A stretch of DNA of 64,000 nt, taken from Phytophthora sp. 'mugwort'. Lineage: Eukaryota > Oomycota > Peronosporomycetes > Peronosporales > Peronosporaceae. A program made the position numbers and the translations under genes. Below are positions 9,537 through 19,202 of the stretch, one piece after another; position 1 is the stretch's first letter, and each line of letters opens with the position of its first letter. The DNA lies in NCBI GenBank assembly GCA_033558025.1, contig JAUCEF010000007.1, positions 7,316,001 to 7,380,000 on the forward strand, in the 5' to 3' direction. The notes under the pieces are model-generated. The model was not told where the DNA came from. It did no database searches and was given only the letters and a program-made list of their open reading frames with translations.

Positions 9537-11363
9537 ATGGCTGAGACCGTCGTGTCGCCGCGCAAGCGCCTGCCGCGCCTAAATCTGGAGGGGTCGATCG
9601 GCGCCGTTGCTCTGCAGGACGATGAGCGCGAGGTGACGTTGTCCATCGCGCCGTCCTCGCCGTCAACGGTGTCTACTTCCAGCTCCGCCGACGCCTCTCT
9701 AGCCGTCGTTAGTGCCAAGATGAAGAAGAGCAAGGCTCAGTCGCCCCCATACGAGCAGAGCCAACTGCACGGACGAAACACGTCGCGACTCGTGGCCAAG
9801 AACGGCGAGGCCAACGACGAAGAGCGCGTGAGCGACGTGAGCGACGTGAGCGACGAGAGCGTCGACGGCTTCTCGAGGTTGCAGCAGCTCCGCAACTGGG
9901 TGCGGCGACTGCGCCAGACTTTCGGTACATCGTTCCTGCTGCTGGTGGCCGCAGTATACGCAGTACAGGGCTTCACGAGCTTCAGTGCGTTGGCAGTCAA
10001 CTACTTTTTTAAGGACAACCTACAGCTGCAACCGGCCGAGTCGCAGTCCCTATTAACAGTCATGATGGTGCCTTGGGGTATTAAACCGCTATACGGCATA
10101 ATTTCCGACAGCTTGCCGCTCTTCGGATACCATCGCAAGTCGTATATGATGCTGTGTAGTGCCCTGGGCACGACTGCTACCTTGATATTAGCAATACCCG
10201 ACCTGATCACGACTCCGGTTGGGGCAGTCCTGGTGCTGATGCTGAATAGTCTGTCGACGGCGGTAATTGACGTGGTAATTGATGCAAGAGTGGTGGAGAT
10301 GTCAAGATTGGACCCCAAATACGGCGCGAACGATCTGCAATCTGTGTCGTGGGTGGCAATGTCGGTGGGTGGGGTGCTTGGGTCGTTCCTGTCCGGCCCC
10401 GCGACGCACAATCTGGGCGTCCGTGGCGTGTTCTGCTTGGCTGCGATTGGCCCACTTACGATTTTCGTCTTCTCCACGTTCATGCACGAGGCCAAGACGA
10501 CGGTGAGCAAACGCCACTGGAAAACTTCAGCGAAGAAACAGTTGCGACAGCTTAAAGGTGCAATCTGCACGCCTGTGATTTGGATGTGTGCGCTTTGGGT
10601 TTTTCTCTCGGGTGCAATAAGTCCCGGATATTCGCAAGTGTTTTTCTATTTCTCGACTGACGTGCTGCAGTTTACCCCCGAGTTTTTGGGAACCGTGTCG
10701 GCTTTTGGCTTTATTTTCCTCATGGTGGGCACAATGCTGTACAATGCGTGCTTCAAGGACATGTCATTCCGTCGCATCTTCTTTATCGCTCAGCTCAGTT
10801 TGGCTCTGGTGTCGCTCTTGGACATTGTACTGGTCACGCGTGCTAACCTGGACGTTGGCATCCCGGACAAGGCGTTTGTACTAGGTGACGCTGTTATTGC
10901 GGACGTCATCAGCCGCCTCAAGACGATGCCAGTCATGGTGCTCTGTGCCAAGCTCTGTCCCAAGGGCATTGAGGGCACGCTATTTGCACTTTTGATGTCA
11001 ATTTCCAATTTTTCTCGCAGTTTGAGTGAATTTTGGGGCGCTCTTGTGTGTGCGTGGTTGGGCATCGCCAAGGACGAATACGACATGTTGTGGCTCGCTA
11101 TTGCTCTACGCAGCGTGCTCAAGGTGGTTCCGATCTTCTTCCTCTTTCTGATCCCAGCGACGGATCCTCAGGAAATTGTGGACGAATTGGACTTTAGTTC
11201 GCCCGCACATGGCGAAGCAGCCAAGGATGGAAGTAAGTACGAAGATGAGGCGACAGAGGGCGATGACGAACACTCCGGCACGATTCGTGAAGACCACACG
11301 GTCAACGACTGCTCTCCGACTGAAGAGGCAGAGCTGAAAGGCACAGTCAACGCTGTTGTTTGA
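9537..11363 (+). CDS. Folate-biopterin transporter (BT1 family, MFS)
   Basis: Predicted pteridine or folate carrier in a cell membrane. The ATG at 9537 is used; an earlier in-frame codon at 9519 is GTG and unlikely as a start. 608 aa, no intron. A hydrophilic Ser/acid-rich N-terminus (about 120 residues, with a VSDVSDVSDES run) precedes many membrane segments beginning at SFLLLVAAVYAVQGF. BT1-family signatures are present: LAVNYFF, then VPWGIKPLYGIISDS and YHRKSYM after the second segment, and a mid-protein stretch with VVIDARVVEMSR. Length and the acidic C-terminal tail are normal for oomycete and trypanosomatid members, a family known to be expanded in oomycetes. The transported substrate cannot be told from sequence. 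It ends 184 bp from the convergent PP2C gene. Confidence 0.9.
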   Translation: MAETVVSPRKRLPRLNLEGSIGAVALQDDEREVTLSIAPSSPSTVSTSSSADASLAVVSAKMKKSKAQSPPYEQSQLHGRNTSRLVAKNGEANDEERVSDVSDVSDESVDGFSRLQQLRNWVRRLRQTFGTSFLLLVAAVYAVQGFTSFSALAVNYFFKDNLQLQPAESQSLLTVMMVPWGIKPLYGIISDSLPLFGYHRKSYMMLCSALGTTATLILAIPDLITTPVGAVLVLMLNSLSTAVIDVVIDARVVEMSRLDPKYGANDLQSVSWVAMSVGGVLGSFLSGPATHNLGVRGVFCLAAIGPLTIFVFSTFMHEAKTTVSKRHWKTSAKKQLRQLKGAICTPVIWMCALWVFLSGAISPGYSQVFFYFSTDVLQFTPEFLGTVSAFGFIFLMVGTMLYNACFKDMSFRRIFFIAQLSLALVSLLDIVLVTRANLDVGIPDKAFVLGDAVIADVISRLKTMPVMVLCAKLCPKGIEGTLFALLMSISNFSRSLSEFWGALVCAWLGIAKDEYDMLWLAIALRSVLKVVPIFFLFLIPATDPQEIVDELDFSSPAHGEAAKDGSKYEDEATEGDDEHSGTIREDHTVNDCSPTEEAELKGTVNAVV

Positions 11364-11547
11364 TGGATGATTACTGTAGTTCTATCATGATACTTTGTTG
11401 TTTAGATGATGGATCGAGGCTAGAGAAGATTGTGGATCTGCAAACTACTCGACCACCGTATAATATGGAGGTAGATTCTCTATTATATCTTGGCAAAGTC
11501 GGCTCTGACTGGCGAAGATTGTTTAAGCTTTGGCTTGTGCTTATGCA

Positions 11548-13186
11548 TTAGATGTTCTCTTCATCGGACAGCTCGGAGAACGAGATGACCATGGCCGTGA
11601 TGTTGTCCATGCTGCGCTTGAGGAGAGCAGCCTCCACCAGGGCGTTGGCAGCGAATTGCAGCGCCTCCTTAGTCACATCCTCGGAGCTTGTCGGTTCCTC
11701 TGACCACTGGAACTCGGCCACCTTGGCGCGCACGATTTTGGCGGCATCGTCGTCACTCAGACGGTCCCAAAGACCATCGCTTGCAAACACGAGATACTCC
11801 CCCGCTGCTTCCACATTGAGAACACGAACATCAGGAACCACTGACACCAGCGGAGCTGAACACGACGCCGGAAGATTCATCTTAAGCGGGTGGTCACCTA
11901 GCGATCGACTGATAGCCAGACGCAGAGGAATATGGTCATGTGCTACACGCCAGCATCCGGAGAAGATGATCTTCCCACCGGCTTCTTCGACGCGTTCTGT
12001 CTCCTTCTTCAGGTCAGGCTTGTGATCCACAGAGAGACGTACAACACCTGGTACATCTTCCTCGTCTTCGTCGTCACTTGTCTCACTGTTGTCTGCCTGA
12101 GCCAAGACACCGCGCGAGTCACCAAGGTTCGCAACAAAAAGCTTCCCTCCTACCAAAAGTCCCAGCAGGACCGTCGAGCCGTCGCGCTTGTTCAAAATGA
12201 CTGTGCGCTGCAAGATCTCAGCGTCAACGGTCGCAAATGCGTCGACCAGCAATGCGCGGATTTTGTCCACGTCGTCTTCTGTCAACTTCGTGTGTTGCGC
12301 ACGACGACTAATCTCCACCAGTTCTTCATTCTCGCCCAGCAGGTCCTTAAACCGACGACGCGCATACTCGGACGCATACGCACCGTTGTGTCCGTCATAC
12401 ACGGCCAACAAACTCGGTGACGACTCGGCGTCCTGTTCGTCACCAAGCAGACGCTCTATCACCGAGTAACGATCTTCCATGTACGGGCGCGCGCCTTGAG
12501 CGAGCGACACTCCGACCTGCACGCGCATCTTAACGGCCTCTCGTCTCTTATTCCTGTCCCTGCTGTCGCTGTATTTCGGGTGGCAGATGGTCGTGAACTC
12601 GACGCAGCGCGGGGTCTTGGTCTCCTCTTCATGGAACCGCTTGAGTGCTTTTTCAATCACGTCCACTTTGCGCCGCTTGCGCTCTCTGCCCTTGGCCACA
12701 AAGCGTTTGACAGGCGGCGAGGGTGCCACCTCGGTCTCCTCGAGCAGAGGCTGTGACGGCTGCGAGTCTTCCAGCTCGTCTGGGCTGGTCTCGGGGCCTT
12801 CACTGTCTAATGCACCTGCTGTGATCAATACATAACATCACACCCGTGAGCATTCCATCTATCTCGTCGTTTAGCAACCAAGTGCAGAAGCGCTTACCGG
12901 ATGTTGTAGGTGACTGCGACTGCCGCTTGCGCTTGGCGACGGTGAGCGACGTCTTGGACGACATCGGTGACGTGGCCGACGTCCCCGCTCCAGCTTCTGC
13001 TGCTTGGTGTAGCGTTGCGGCGTCCGTCTCGTCTGCAGCAATCTGTTCGAGGGCGCGCATACCGGCGCGCTGCAGCACGCGCGGCGTGAGCGGTGACTTG
13101 CAGCTGTCGGGCGGCGTGGCCGAGCACATTTCGAGCCCAACCATGCCATTGACAGGAGAGGCCACGAGGACGTCAGCAGGGGCCAT
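11548..13186 (-). CDS. PP2C-type Ser/Thr protein phosphatase
   Basis: Metal-dependent phosphatase. Exons 13186-12898 and 12818-11548 with a 79-bp intron give 519 aa. All core PP2C motifs are in order in exon 2: ARPYMEDRY, LAVYDGHNGAYAS, DGSTVLLGLL, VANLGDSRGVL, DHKPD, LAISRSLGDHPLK, FASDGLWDRLSDDDA. The metal-binding Asp residues in MEDR, DGH and SDGLWD are kept, so the enzyme should be active. Exon 1 and the start of exon 2 encode about 170 residues of low-complexity N-terminal extension with basic patches (KRKRQ, RERKRRK) that could serve nuclear import. The acceptor is a tandem CAGCAG; either choice keeps the frame and differs by one residue. Substrate unknown. Confidence 0.92.
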
Positions 13187-13662
13187 CGGTGCGTGCGTAG
13201 AGATGGTGAATGAGACGAGATAGAGGAAGCGAGATGGAGAAGTCGAACGAAACGACTCGAGACGGAGAAAGTGGTCGGACGTTGCTCTGCTTCAATGAGG
13301 CGCTGTCTCGCACCTCGCAATGCACTTTAAGAGCCCTGGATGCCTACTATTGGTCTGCCAGCCACAGCGCCAAATGGGAAGTGCGGAGTGCAATCTCCCG
13401 CGCTTTTCCAGCGAAACCGACTGTCGGACCACATTAGAATCTAATTGGTCAATTCAAGCCTACCCCGTGTCGATTCGCATATGGCCTGTGGGATTACATA
13501 TCACTGTGTTAATGTATGAAGGATAAAGCGTTTCCTCAAGCAATATTGCATCTTGAGATCTGATTTATCTGCAGTTCTGATGTGTACTATGAAATGCGCA
13601 CTATGCGTTAACACAGGATCGTCCTCGACGTATGCTGTTAAGTGATATTACGGCGGGGTCCG
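13187..13662. other. Intergenic region between divergent genes
   Basis: 476 bp between the PP2C start and the next plus-strand start. It probably carries both promoters. No initiator consensus, RNA gene or repeat was recognised. Confidence 0.5.
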
Positions 13663-14670
13663 ATGGAGCACGACGCTGCAGTGAGGACGGCGCAGGAAGC
13701 GCTGGCGCGCGCCGACGCCAACGCCTCCTACTGGATGCAGCAGTACAAGCAATGCGTTGAGAACGTCCGCAAGTGGGTGGAGGTTGCCCCCATCGAAGAG
13801 GCGGAATCAGCGCCGCGCTATTGCCTGTTACAGCAGATGCTCCAGGACACGCGTTATGGACTCGACTACGCCGTGCGCAGCGCTTCCGACGCGCGACAGG
13901 AGCTGGCCAACGCAAGGCAATTCTTCCTCGCAATAAGGACCATCACTCCTGAACCCGGAACCACAGCGCCCGCTACAGCTTCACTACAGTTCCGGATTCG
14001 GCCCAGCCCTTCGGCTAGCTCCTCACGGCAGCTGACGTGTACGCGACAATCTTCTTCACCTGCTGTCGGCCCTGTGCGAAGGTCCCGGAGTGCTACTAGT
14101 GATACTGGTGTCCCTGTGCAGCCCAACACGGAGAGACAGGGCTTGACGACACGAATCGTTCAAATGTCTCCGCTAAAGCGAGCTGTACCCGAGAATGTCT
14201 ACATCGTCCCTGTTGTTAAGCGTACCAAGTATCCGCGAGCCTTCAAGTGGGACGACAATGTGATGCACCTTTTCCCCAAGGATTTCTCGATCCCAATATG
14301 TCCATTGGCGGCCATGTGGCAGTATTGGATGTGCGGCGATGAGATGGCCAAGTATCCGCCGTTCCGCATCTTGGTCGCCTCGGAGCTGGAGGATCCCAAG
14401 ACGAAGCGAGCGCTGTCCTCGCTTCGCTTTGTGATGCTCGAGATCGAGTCGAGAGTGCTAGCGCAAGGCGTGTGGGTCAACAACCCCAATCCGGGAGAGG
14501 CCACCGGCATGCTGGAGGCTGTGAAAGCGAGCCTTGCGGCTCGTCCCGCTGCGAGGCGAGGAGAGTTGCAACGTGTGGAGCAGCTGCAGTGGACATCGCT
14601 GGGTCGGATTCTTCGTGATCAGAAGAAGATGACGCAAGAGGGGGAAGACGATGAAGAAGAATTTATGTAG
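13663..14670 (+). CDS. Unrecognised protein with conserved-looking C-terminal domain
   Basis: 335 aa from the ATG at 13663; the in-frame codon at 13642 is GTG. Single exon. The N-terminal third is Ala-rich and helical (AQEALARADANASYW), the middle is Ser/Pro/Thr-rich, and the C-terminal half looks folded: KRTKYPRAFKWDD, LFPKDFSIPICPLAAMWQYW, then a Lys-rich end. The FPKDF-x-P-x-CPL-xx-MW-xx-W pattern resembles a domain I associate with oomycete-specific proteins of unknown function, possibly DNA-binding; that is recollection, not proof. The stop is followed by an A-rich stretch. Confidence 0.65.
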   Translation: MEHDAAVRTAQEALARADANASYWMQQYKQCVENVRKWVEVAPIEEAESAPRYCLLQQMLQDTRYGLDYAVRSASDARQELANARQFFLAIRTITPEPGTTAPATASLQFRIRPSPSASSSRQLTCTRQSSSPAVGPVRRSRSATSDTGVPVQPNTERQGLTTRIVQMSPLKRAVPENVYIVPVVKRTKYPRAFKWDDNVMHLFPKDFSIPICPLAAMWQYWMCGDEMAKYPPFRILVASELEDPKTKRALSSLRFVMLEIESRVLAQGVWVNNPNPGEATGMLEAVKASLAARPAARRGELQRVEQLQWTSLGRILRDQKKMTQEGEDDEEEFM

Positions 14671-14753
14671 CCTACAAGTCCGTTCTATTAAAAAAACGAC
14701 CCATCGGTCACCGTACCTTTAAGAAAACACACACAAAAAAAGATCTGGGAAAG

Positions 14754-15707
14754 ATGAACACGGCGCTTCCAGTATTGACGACGGCTTTCGTCGTGTGTCG
14801 TGGGTGTCTAAGCGCACATGGAGTGGAGTCGCTGGCCCATGTTGTGAGCCGCCTTGACGAGTATCTCAACACGTTTGCGTTGTATTGGACGGTACCGCGA
14901 GCCTGCCAAGCCGGTCTTTCGCGTCGAGGTCTCGAGTACCTTGCTATACGAGATGCAGACTGGGGAGACGGCCAGGATGCTGCTTACATCGCGGTCAAGA
15001 AGAATTTCCTGCATGTGTTGCAATGACTGAATGAATGTTACCCTGATCGCACGTCGTGGGGTAGTCGACAAGGCCGCTGTCTCCTCAACACAGCGGCCGA
15101 ACGTGGTCATCTTGCAGTGCTTCTATATCTCCACGTTAACCGCAAAGAAGGATGCACGACGTTCTCTATGAAAATTATTTAATATTGAGAATGTTTCTTA
15201 ATATGCAAATGGACAACTAGAAATGGTGCAGTGGTTGCATCAGAATCGCCGTGAGGGATGCACGAAGCAGGCGATGGACGATGCCGCGGAGAATGGCCAT
15301 TTGGCGGTGGTGATGTGGCTTCACAACAACCGGCGTGAAGGCTGCACAAAGGACGCTATGGATGACGCGGCTGGAAATGGGCATCTGGACGTCGTACGCT
15401 TTCTGCATGAGCATCGTCGTGAAGGTGTACCAGTGCTGCATTGAATCTCGCGGCTGCGCATGGACACTTGGAGGTAGCGCAATGGCTGTGCACTAATCGC
15501 AAAAAAGGTCAAGCAGCGACGTCGTTGCGTTCTGCCGCTGAAAATGGGCATCTTGACGTGGTAGAGTGGCTTTATGGGGAGGTACGTCGCCAGCAACGTC
15601 GAAGTGAGTCAAGTATACGTAATGCCGCGCGTGCAGCAAAGGAAGCGGGTCATACTGATGTGGCTAAGCTACTTGAACGTAAGTTGAAGCGACAACGGGT
15701 TGAGTAA
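14754..15707 (+). pseudogene. Decayed ankyrin-repeat gene, copy 1
   Basis: Begins with a good ATG and an N-terminal region shared with copy 2 downstream (C-L-S-x-x-x-V-E-S near the start; GLEYLAIRDADWGDG here, ALEFLAARDPDWENG there). It then hits TGA at 15024-15026, where copy 2 has TGG (HVVQW). Repeats resume in frame, break again in an AT-rich patch at about 15175-15215, run cleanly over 15223-15425 as 28-residue EGCTxxAMDDAAxNGHL units, and lose one base at about 15424, after which the frame at 15441-15707 carries the end (KLLERKLKRQ). Products of this type are oomycete ankyrin-like repeat proteins of unknown function. At least three breaks make this a pseudogene. Confidence 0.85.
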
Positions 15708-15814
15708 TGGAGGGATTGGATACCTTTGATGTAAAATGCCTGTTGGTCTTCTCCCATCAGATAGTTTCTGTGAGTGGAAGCGTCAGTCGTAAACTTTCTC
15801 GGTAGACACAAAGG

Positions 15815-16782
15815 ATGGCAGTATAGCCCGTGTGACATCGGTGCTATTTGTTAGTCGTGAGTGTCTGTCGTCTTGCCAGGTCGAGTCGCGGTCGCTTATC
15901 GAGAGACTCGTTGATGCGTATTTGGACACTTTTTCCTCACGTTGCAATGTGCGGCAAGCCAGCAGGTTGGGACTCCCAAGGCGGGCGTTGGAGTTTCTCG
16001 CTGCTCGAGATCCCGACTGGGAAAACGGTAACGACATCGCGGAATACGCTGCAATTCGAGGCTTTCTCCATGTCGTTCAATGGATTGGCGAGTGTTATCC
16101 CGACCGCACTTTATGGGAGTCAGAGGACGGTGGGTCGCTCATGGACATTGCTGCTGAGTTTAAGCAGCTCTCGATTTTGCAATGGCTTTTTGTCAACCGC
16201 GACGAAGGATGCACCACGAAGGCTATGGATCGTGCCGCCGCAGTCGGCCACCTTGAGATTGTGCGGTGGCTTGACCGTTATAGTGACGAAGGATGCACCA
16301 AGCGAGCAATGAACGACGCTGCCGCTCATGGCCACATTGCAGTGGTCGAATGGCTCCATGAACATCGTAGCGAAGGATGTGACAAGTCTGCGGTAAGCAA
16401 TGCCGCAGCGAACGGACATCTTGCGGTAGTGCGTTTTCTTCTCGAAAACCGTCGTGAAGGTTCCACTGGCGATGCATTAAGTCAAGCCGCTGTTAATAGC
16501 CATTTGGAGATAGTGCAATGGCTGTATGTGAATCGCGGGGATAGTCACATGGGAAATGCATTGTGTTGCGCCGCTGCAAAATGGACATGAAGCGGTCGTT
16601 GAGTGGCTGTACTGGATCGTACGAGACGAACGCAGAGGGATCTCAATTATTCGTGATGCCGCTCAAATCGCGTTGAAAGCGGGTGATGCGAAGTAGTACG
16701 ACAACTTGAACAGAAACTGAAGCGACCTCGGGAAACGAAACCCAAACAACCGAAGAAGAAGCGCCGACGCCGGCGGTACTGA
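15815..16782 (+). pseudogene. Decayed ankyrin-repeat gene, copy 2
   Basis: Tandem paralogue of the preceding pseudogene. The long frame 15832-16590 has no ATG at its expected N-terminus (it opens on GTG); an ATG at 15815 is out of frame. It encodes four clear 28-residue units (EGCTTKAMDRAAAVGHLEIV and similar). An extra A near 16575 shifts the frame after CCAAAK, and a missing base near 16692 shifts it again, before a basic tail (KKKRRRRRY) and stop at 16780. The two 3' frameshifts compensate each other, so loss may be recent. A sequencing error cannot be excluded, but the missing start supports a pseudogene. Confidence 0.75.
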
Positions 16783-17071
16783 GGCGCGTGTCGCCTTTAT
16801 GGTTTGAATATATTTGTGCGGTTTGTCAGGACGACATGAGGACCGTCGACATTACTGGTAGATGTCCACCAAACGTTGTTGGAAAGGGGCTGTCGCTGTC
16901 CATAATGTTCAGAGCAAGAATTAGCCCCCCCCCGCCCATATGAAGAACGTCTAGGGCGTCTAGCCCGCGCGCGGGTCTCCGAGTACCAGAATGCGGTGTG
17001 ATGAACTCGAAAGAGCCATGCTCTCACGATCCATTAACCAGAGTTGCCAGTGACGGAGCTTCTCAATCTAC

Positions 17072-17683
17072 TGTAAAACCTGGGATTGTGCCCAACCCCT
17101 CGAGTGGGGCCTTGCGATACATGTAAACGTAGTGACCCACTCTTCTTAGTCTGATTATAATTATCAGATCGGAGCCAGCATAAATTAATAGCCATTGGCG
17201 AGTTGCTCCCGTAGGTCAACATCAAGTGGCGACGCTGGTCGAGCTCAGGGAGCAGCTTTTCACTTTCTATTGTCAATTTCGAGTCGTGCTGATGAACTCA
17301 AGTTCATGATGGAAAAGAAGCTGCTGTCTGTAGTCCACGAACTGGAAGGCTTCGAGCGTCCGGTTATTAAGAAACATAAGCTCGACAGGAAGACATCGAG
17401 CGCGTGCAGCATGTGATCAAGGAGTACAGTACAACATTTAGTACTCGAACATTTACAACAAGAATGATACTGCTATGTTTCTTTGTCACAATCGCAACAC
17501 GAGAATCGAATTCCCCCCCCCCCCCCCCTTCCGTGGGGCCAACAAGGACGTCAACGTGAAGTCGTTCATCTTCGCGAAGGGGTCAAGATTCAATACCCTC
17601 ATCCCTTTAATAGTGCCCCACCTGTAACAGTGCCCCATGTAGCTAACGTAGTGCCCCATGGGGCAGTATCGCAGGTTTTACAG
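17072..17683. mobile_element. Mariner-like MITE, 612 bp
   Basis: Both ends begin CTGTAAAACCTG in inverted orientation (17072-17094 and 17660-17683, about 23 bp with a few mismatches) and each is flanked by TA (17070-17071 and 17684-17685), the target duplication of Tc1/mariner/pogo elements. The interior has no convincing frame; it contains a C15 homopolymer at about 17514-17528. Pieces of the same family recur at 40740 and 46810. Confidence 0.8.
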
Positions 17684-17685
17684 TA

Positions 17686-18256
17686 CAATATTGGACGTTG
17701 TATATATCTACCTTATAATCACCATTGTTACGACCTTATCCCAGCCTAGCCCCACGAATAATGGCGAATCCTTCACCGTACCGCCTTGCTAACCCTATAT
17801 ACTTCTTTTCCCACATGGGGGGTATTTAATGACTTTTTGAGCTAAGAATACTTAAAGTTGAAACCAAGTGCGAAGCAAAACCCTTATCTGTAAATGTTTT
17901 TAAAGTCATACCCACCCGGGACACCACGGCCGATCGCAGGTCCCAAGTCCTCTGTGTAGCGACTCGTCCTAACCCTGTCCAGCTTTGGGAAATTGACATG
18001 CTGTGAAAATTCGCCGCTGAGGGAAGACTGGCGAAACGACGCGACACAGTATGCGTGGTTCCCATCTTGAGCGGCATCTTGGGGAAGGCAAGCGGATGTG
18101 CTCATGGTCCATGTACAGTATCAAATACACGCTCAGGATGATTGGCTTCTGACACAAGCTTGAGCCCGTGTGTTCTCCACCGGCAAAGCCTCGTGTCGCT
18201 CTTCGTCGTCGGACAGGCGGCTCCCTCCCTCCTTCGGCTTGGCCAGTCGTCGTTAC
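17686..18256. other. Intergenic region upstream of the effector
   Basis: No gene recognised. It holds the upstream region of the RXLR-like gene. Short frames on both strands are biased neither in composition nor in domain content. Confidence 0.5.
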
Positions 18257-18263
18257 TCACTTC
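18257..18263 (+). promoter_or_regulatory. Initiator-like motif of the effector gene
   Basis: TCACTTC, an exact TCAYTYY match, 61 bp upstream of the effector ATG and followed by a TCTCTTG stretch. This placement is typical of oomycete core promoters. Confidence 0.45.
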
Positions 18264-18324
18264 TCTTGACCACCATAGGCCGTCCTCACTTGTCAAGTCT
18301 CGTTCGAATCGAAACCTAGCTCCC

Positions 18325-18738
18325 ATGCGTCTCGGTTGCCTTGTGCTCGTGACGGTGTTCACCCTTGTAGCATGCTGCGTCCATCTTGCTAATGCTGAGC
18401 GCACCAGCCTCGTCAAGAACCCAGACACAAGCTACAAGTACAACCACAAGGTCACAACCGCTGAAAAGGTGAAGCACTACCTCAAGGGCAGCAAGATGGC
18501 GACCGCGGCCGACGAAGAGAGGGCGTTTCCTATGATGACTCAACTCAGGGGCTTTTTCGACAAAATAGCCAAGGGTAGCAACGTTAAAATCGCTGTGGAC
18601 AAGGTCAAGAAGATCCTGAACAAGGAGACTAGACATCCATCGATATCCGTATTGATCAGCTTATTGAAAATGCTCGCGGTAGTGGGCGTGATCTCGGTCG
18701 CGAGCGGCTATATCATCTATCGCGTGAGCAATAGTTAG
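18325..18738 (+). CDS. RXLR-like secreted effector candidate with C-terminal membrane segment
   Basis: 137 aa, no intron. The ATG at 18325 starts a strong signal peptide (MRLGCLVLVTVFTLVACC, cleavage likely after HLANA at 24). A DEER motif at 63-66 is followed by a short helical, Lys-rich domain. Where RXLR effectors have RXLR, about 10 residues before the dEER, this protein has HYLK (51-54), so the cleavage/translocation motif is degenerate. There is no clear Trp-containing WY domain. Residues about 106-133 form a hydrophobic helix (LLKMLAVVGVISVASG) that could anchor the mature protein in a host membrane. Gene-sparse, transposon-rich surroundings fit effector genes. It could instead be an unrelated small secreted protein; signal peptide plus position of DEER is the argument. 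Confidence 0.72.
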   Translation: MRLGCLVLVTVFTLVACCVHLANAERTSLVKNPDTSYKYNHKVTTAEKVKHYLKGSKMATAADEERAFPMMTQLRGFFDKIAKGSNVKIAVDKVKKILNKETRHPSISVLISLLKMLAVVGVISVASGYIIYRVSNS

Positions 18739-19202
18739 TGAGTGCAGAATGGAAACCACGTTATGACATTTGGTTGCATCTCTGGATTTAGAATGAATTT
18801 AGGAATTCAAAGCAAACTCAAAATCGTTGTGATAGTGTTGGATCTGAGCGAAGGGTTTTCAGTCAAGTCACGCTGGTACTGCAGTGTCGTGATTTACCAC
18901 TGCATGTATACGGAGGTCGGCATGTTCTCGAGTGGGACCACGATTGCCTTTCGGCATTTCCAACGTTGTCATACTGACAATATTTTGAAGTACAGAGTGG
19001 GGCAGCAAGTGGCTCAGTAATGAGGGCGCTCAATTTCCGCGCAATGAAAATCAAGTAAGCAACTGAGACGTGCCGAGTTTCTTCGAGATGTTACTACAGT
19101 AGTAAATTACAGTTGACGACCGAAGACATTGTGAATGTAACGCGGGTCACCACCTAACAATAAGAACTAGAATTTGTTCTGCTTTGTCCAGCTTCATACC
19201 AG
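18739..19202. other. Intergenic region, no gene seen
   Basis: Separates the effector gene from the 3' end of the convergent ZNF598 gene. No domain-bearing frame, repeat or RNA gene was recognised. Confidence 0.55.

Noticed and set aside
17514..17528. Poly-C run as a regulatory element
   Set aside because: Homopolymer C runs recur at 16926, 17514 and 41431 inside repeats; simplest explanation is slippage or assembly noise.
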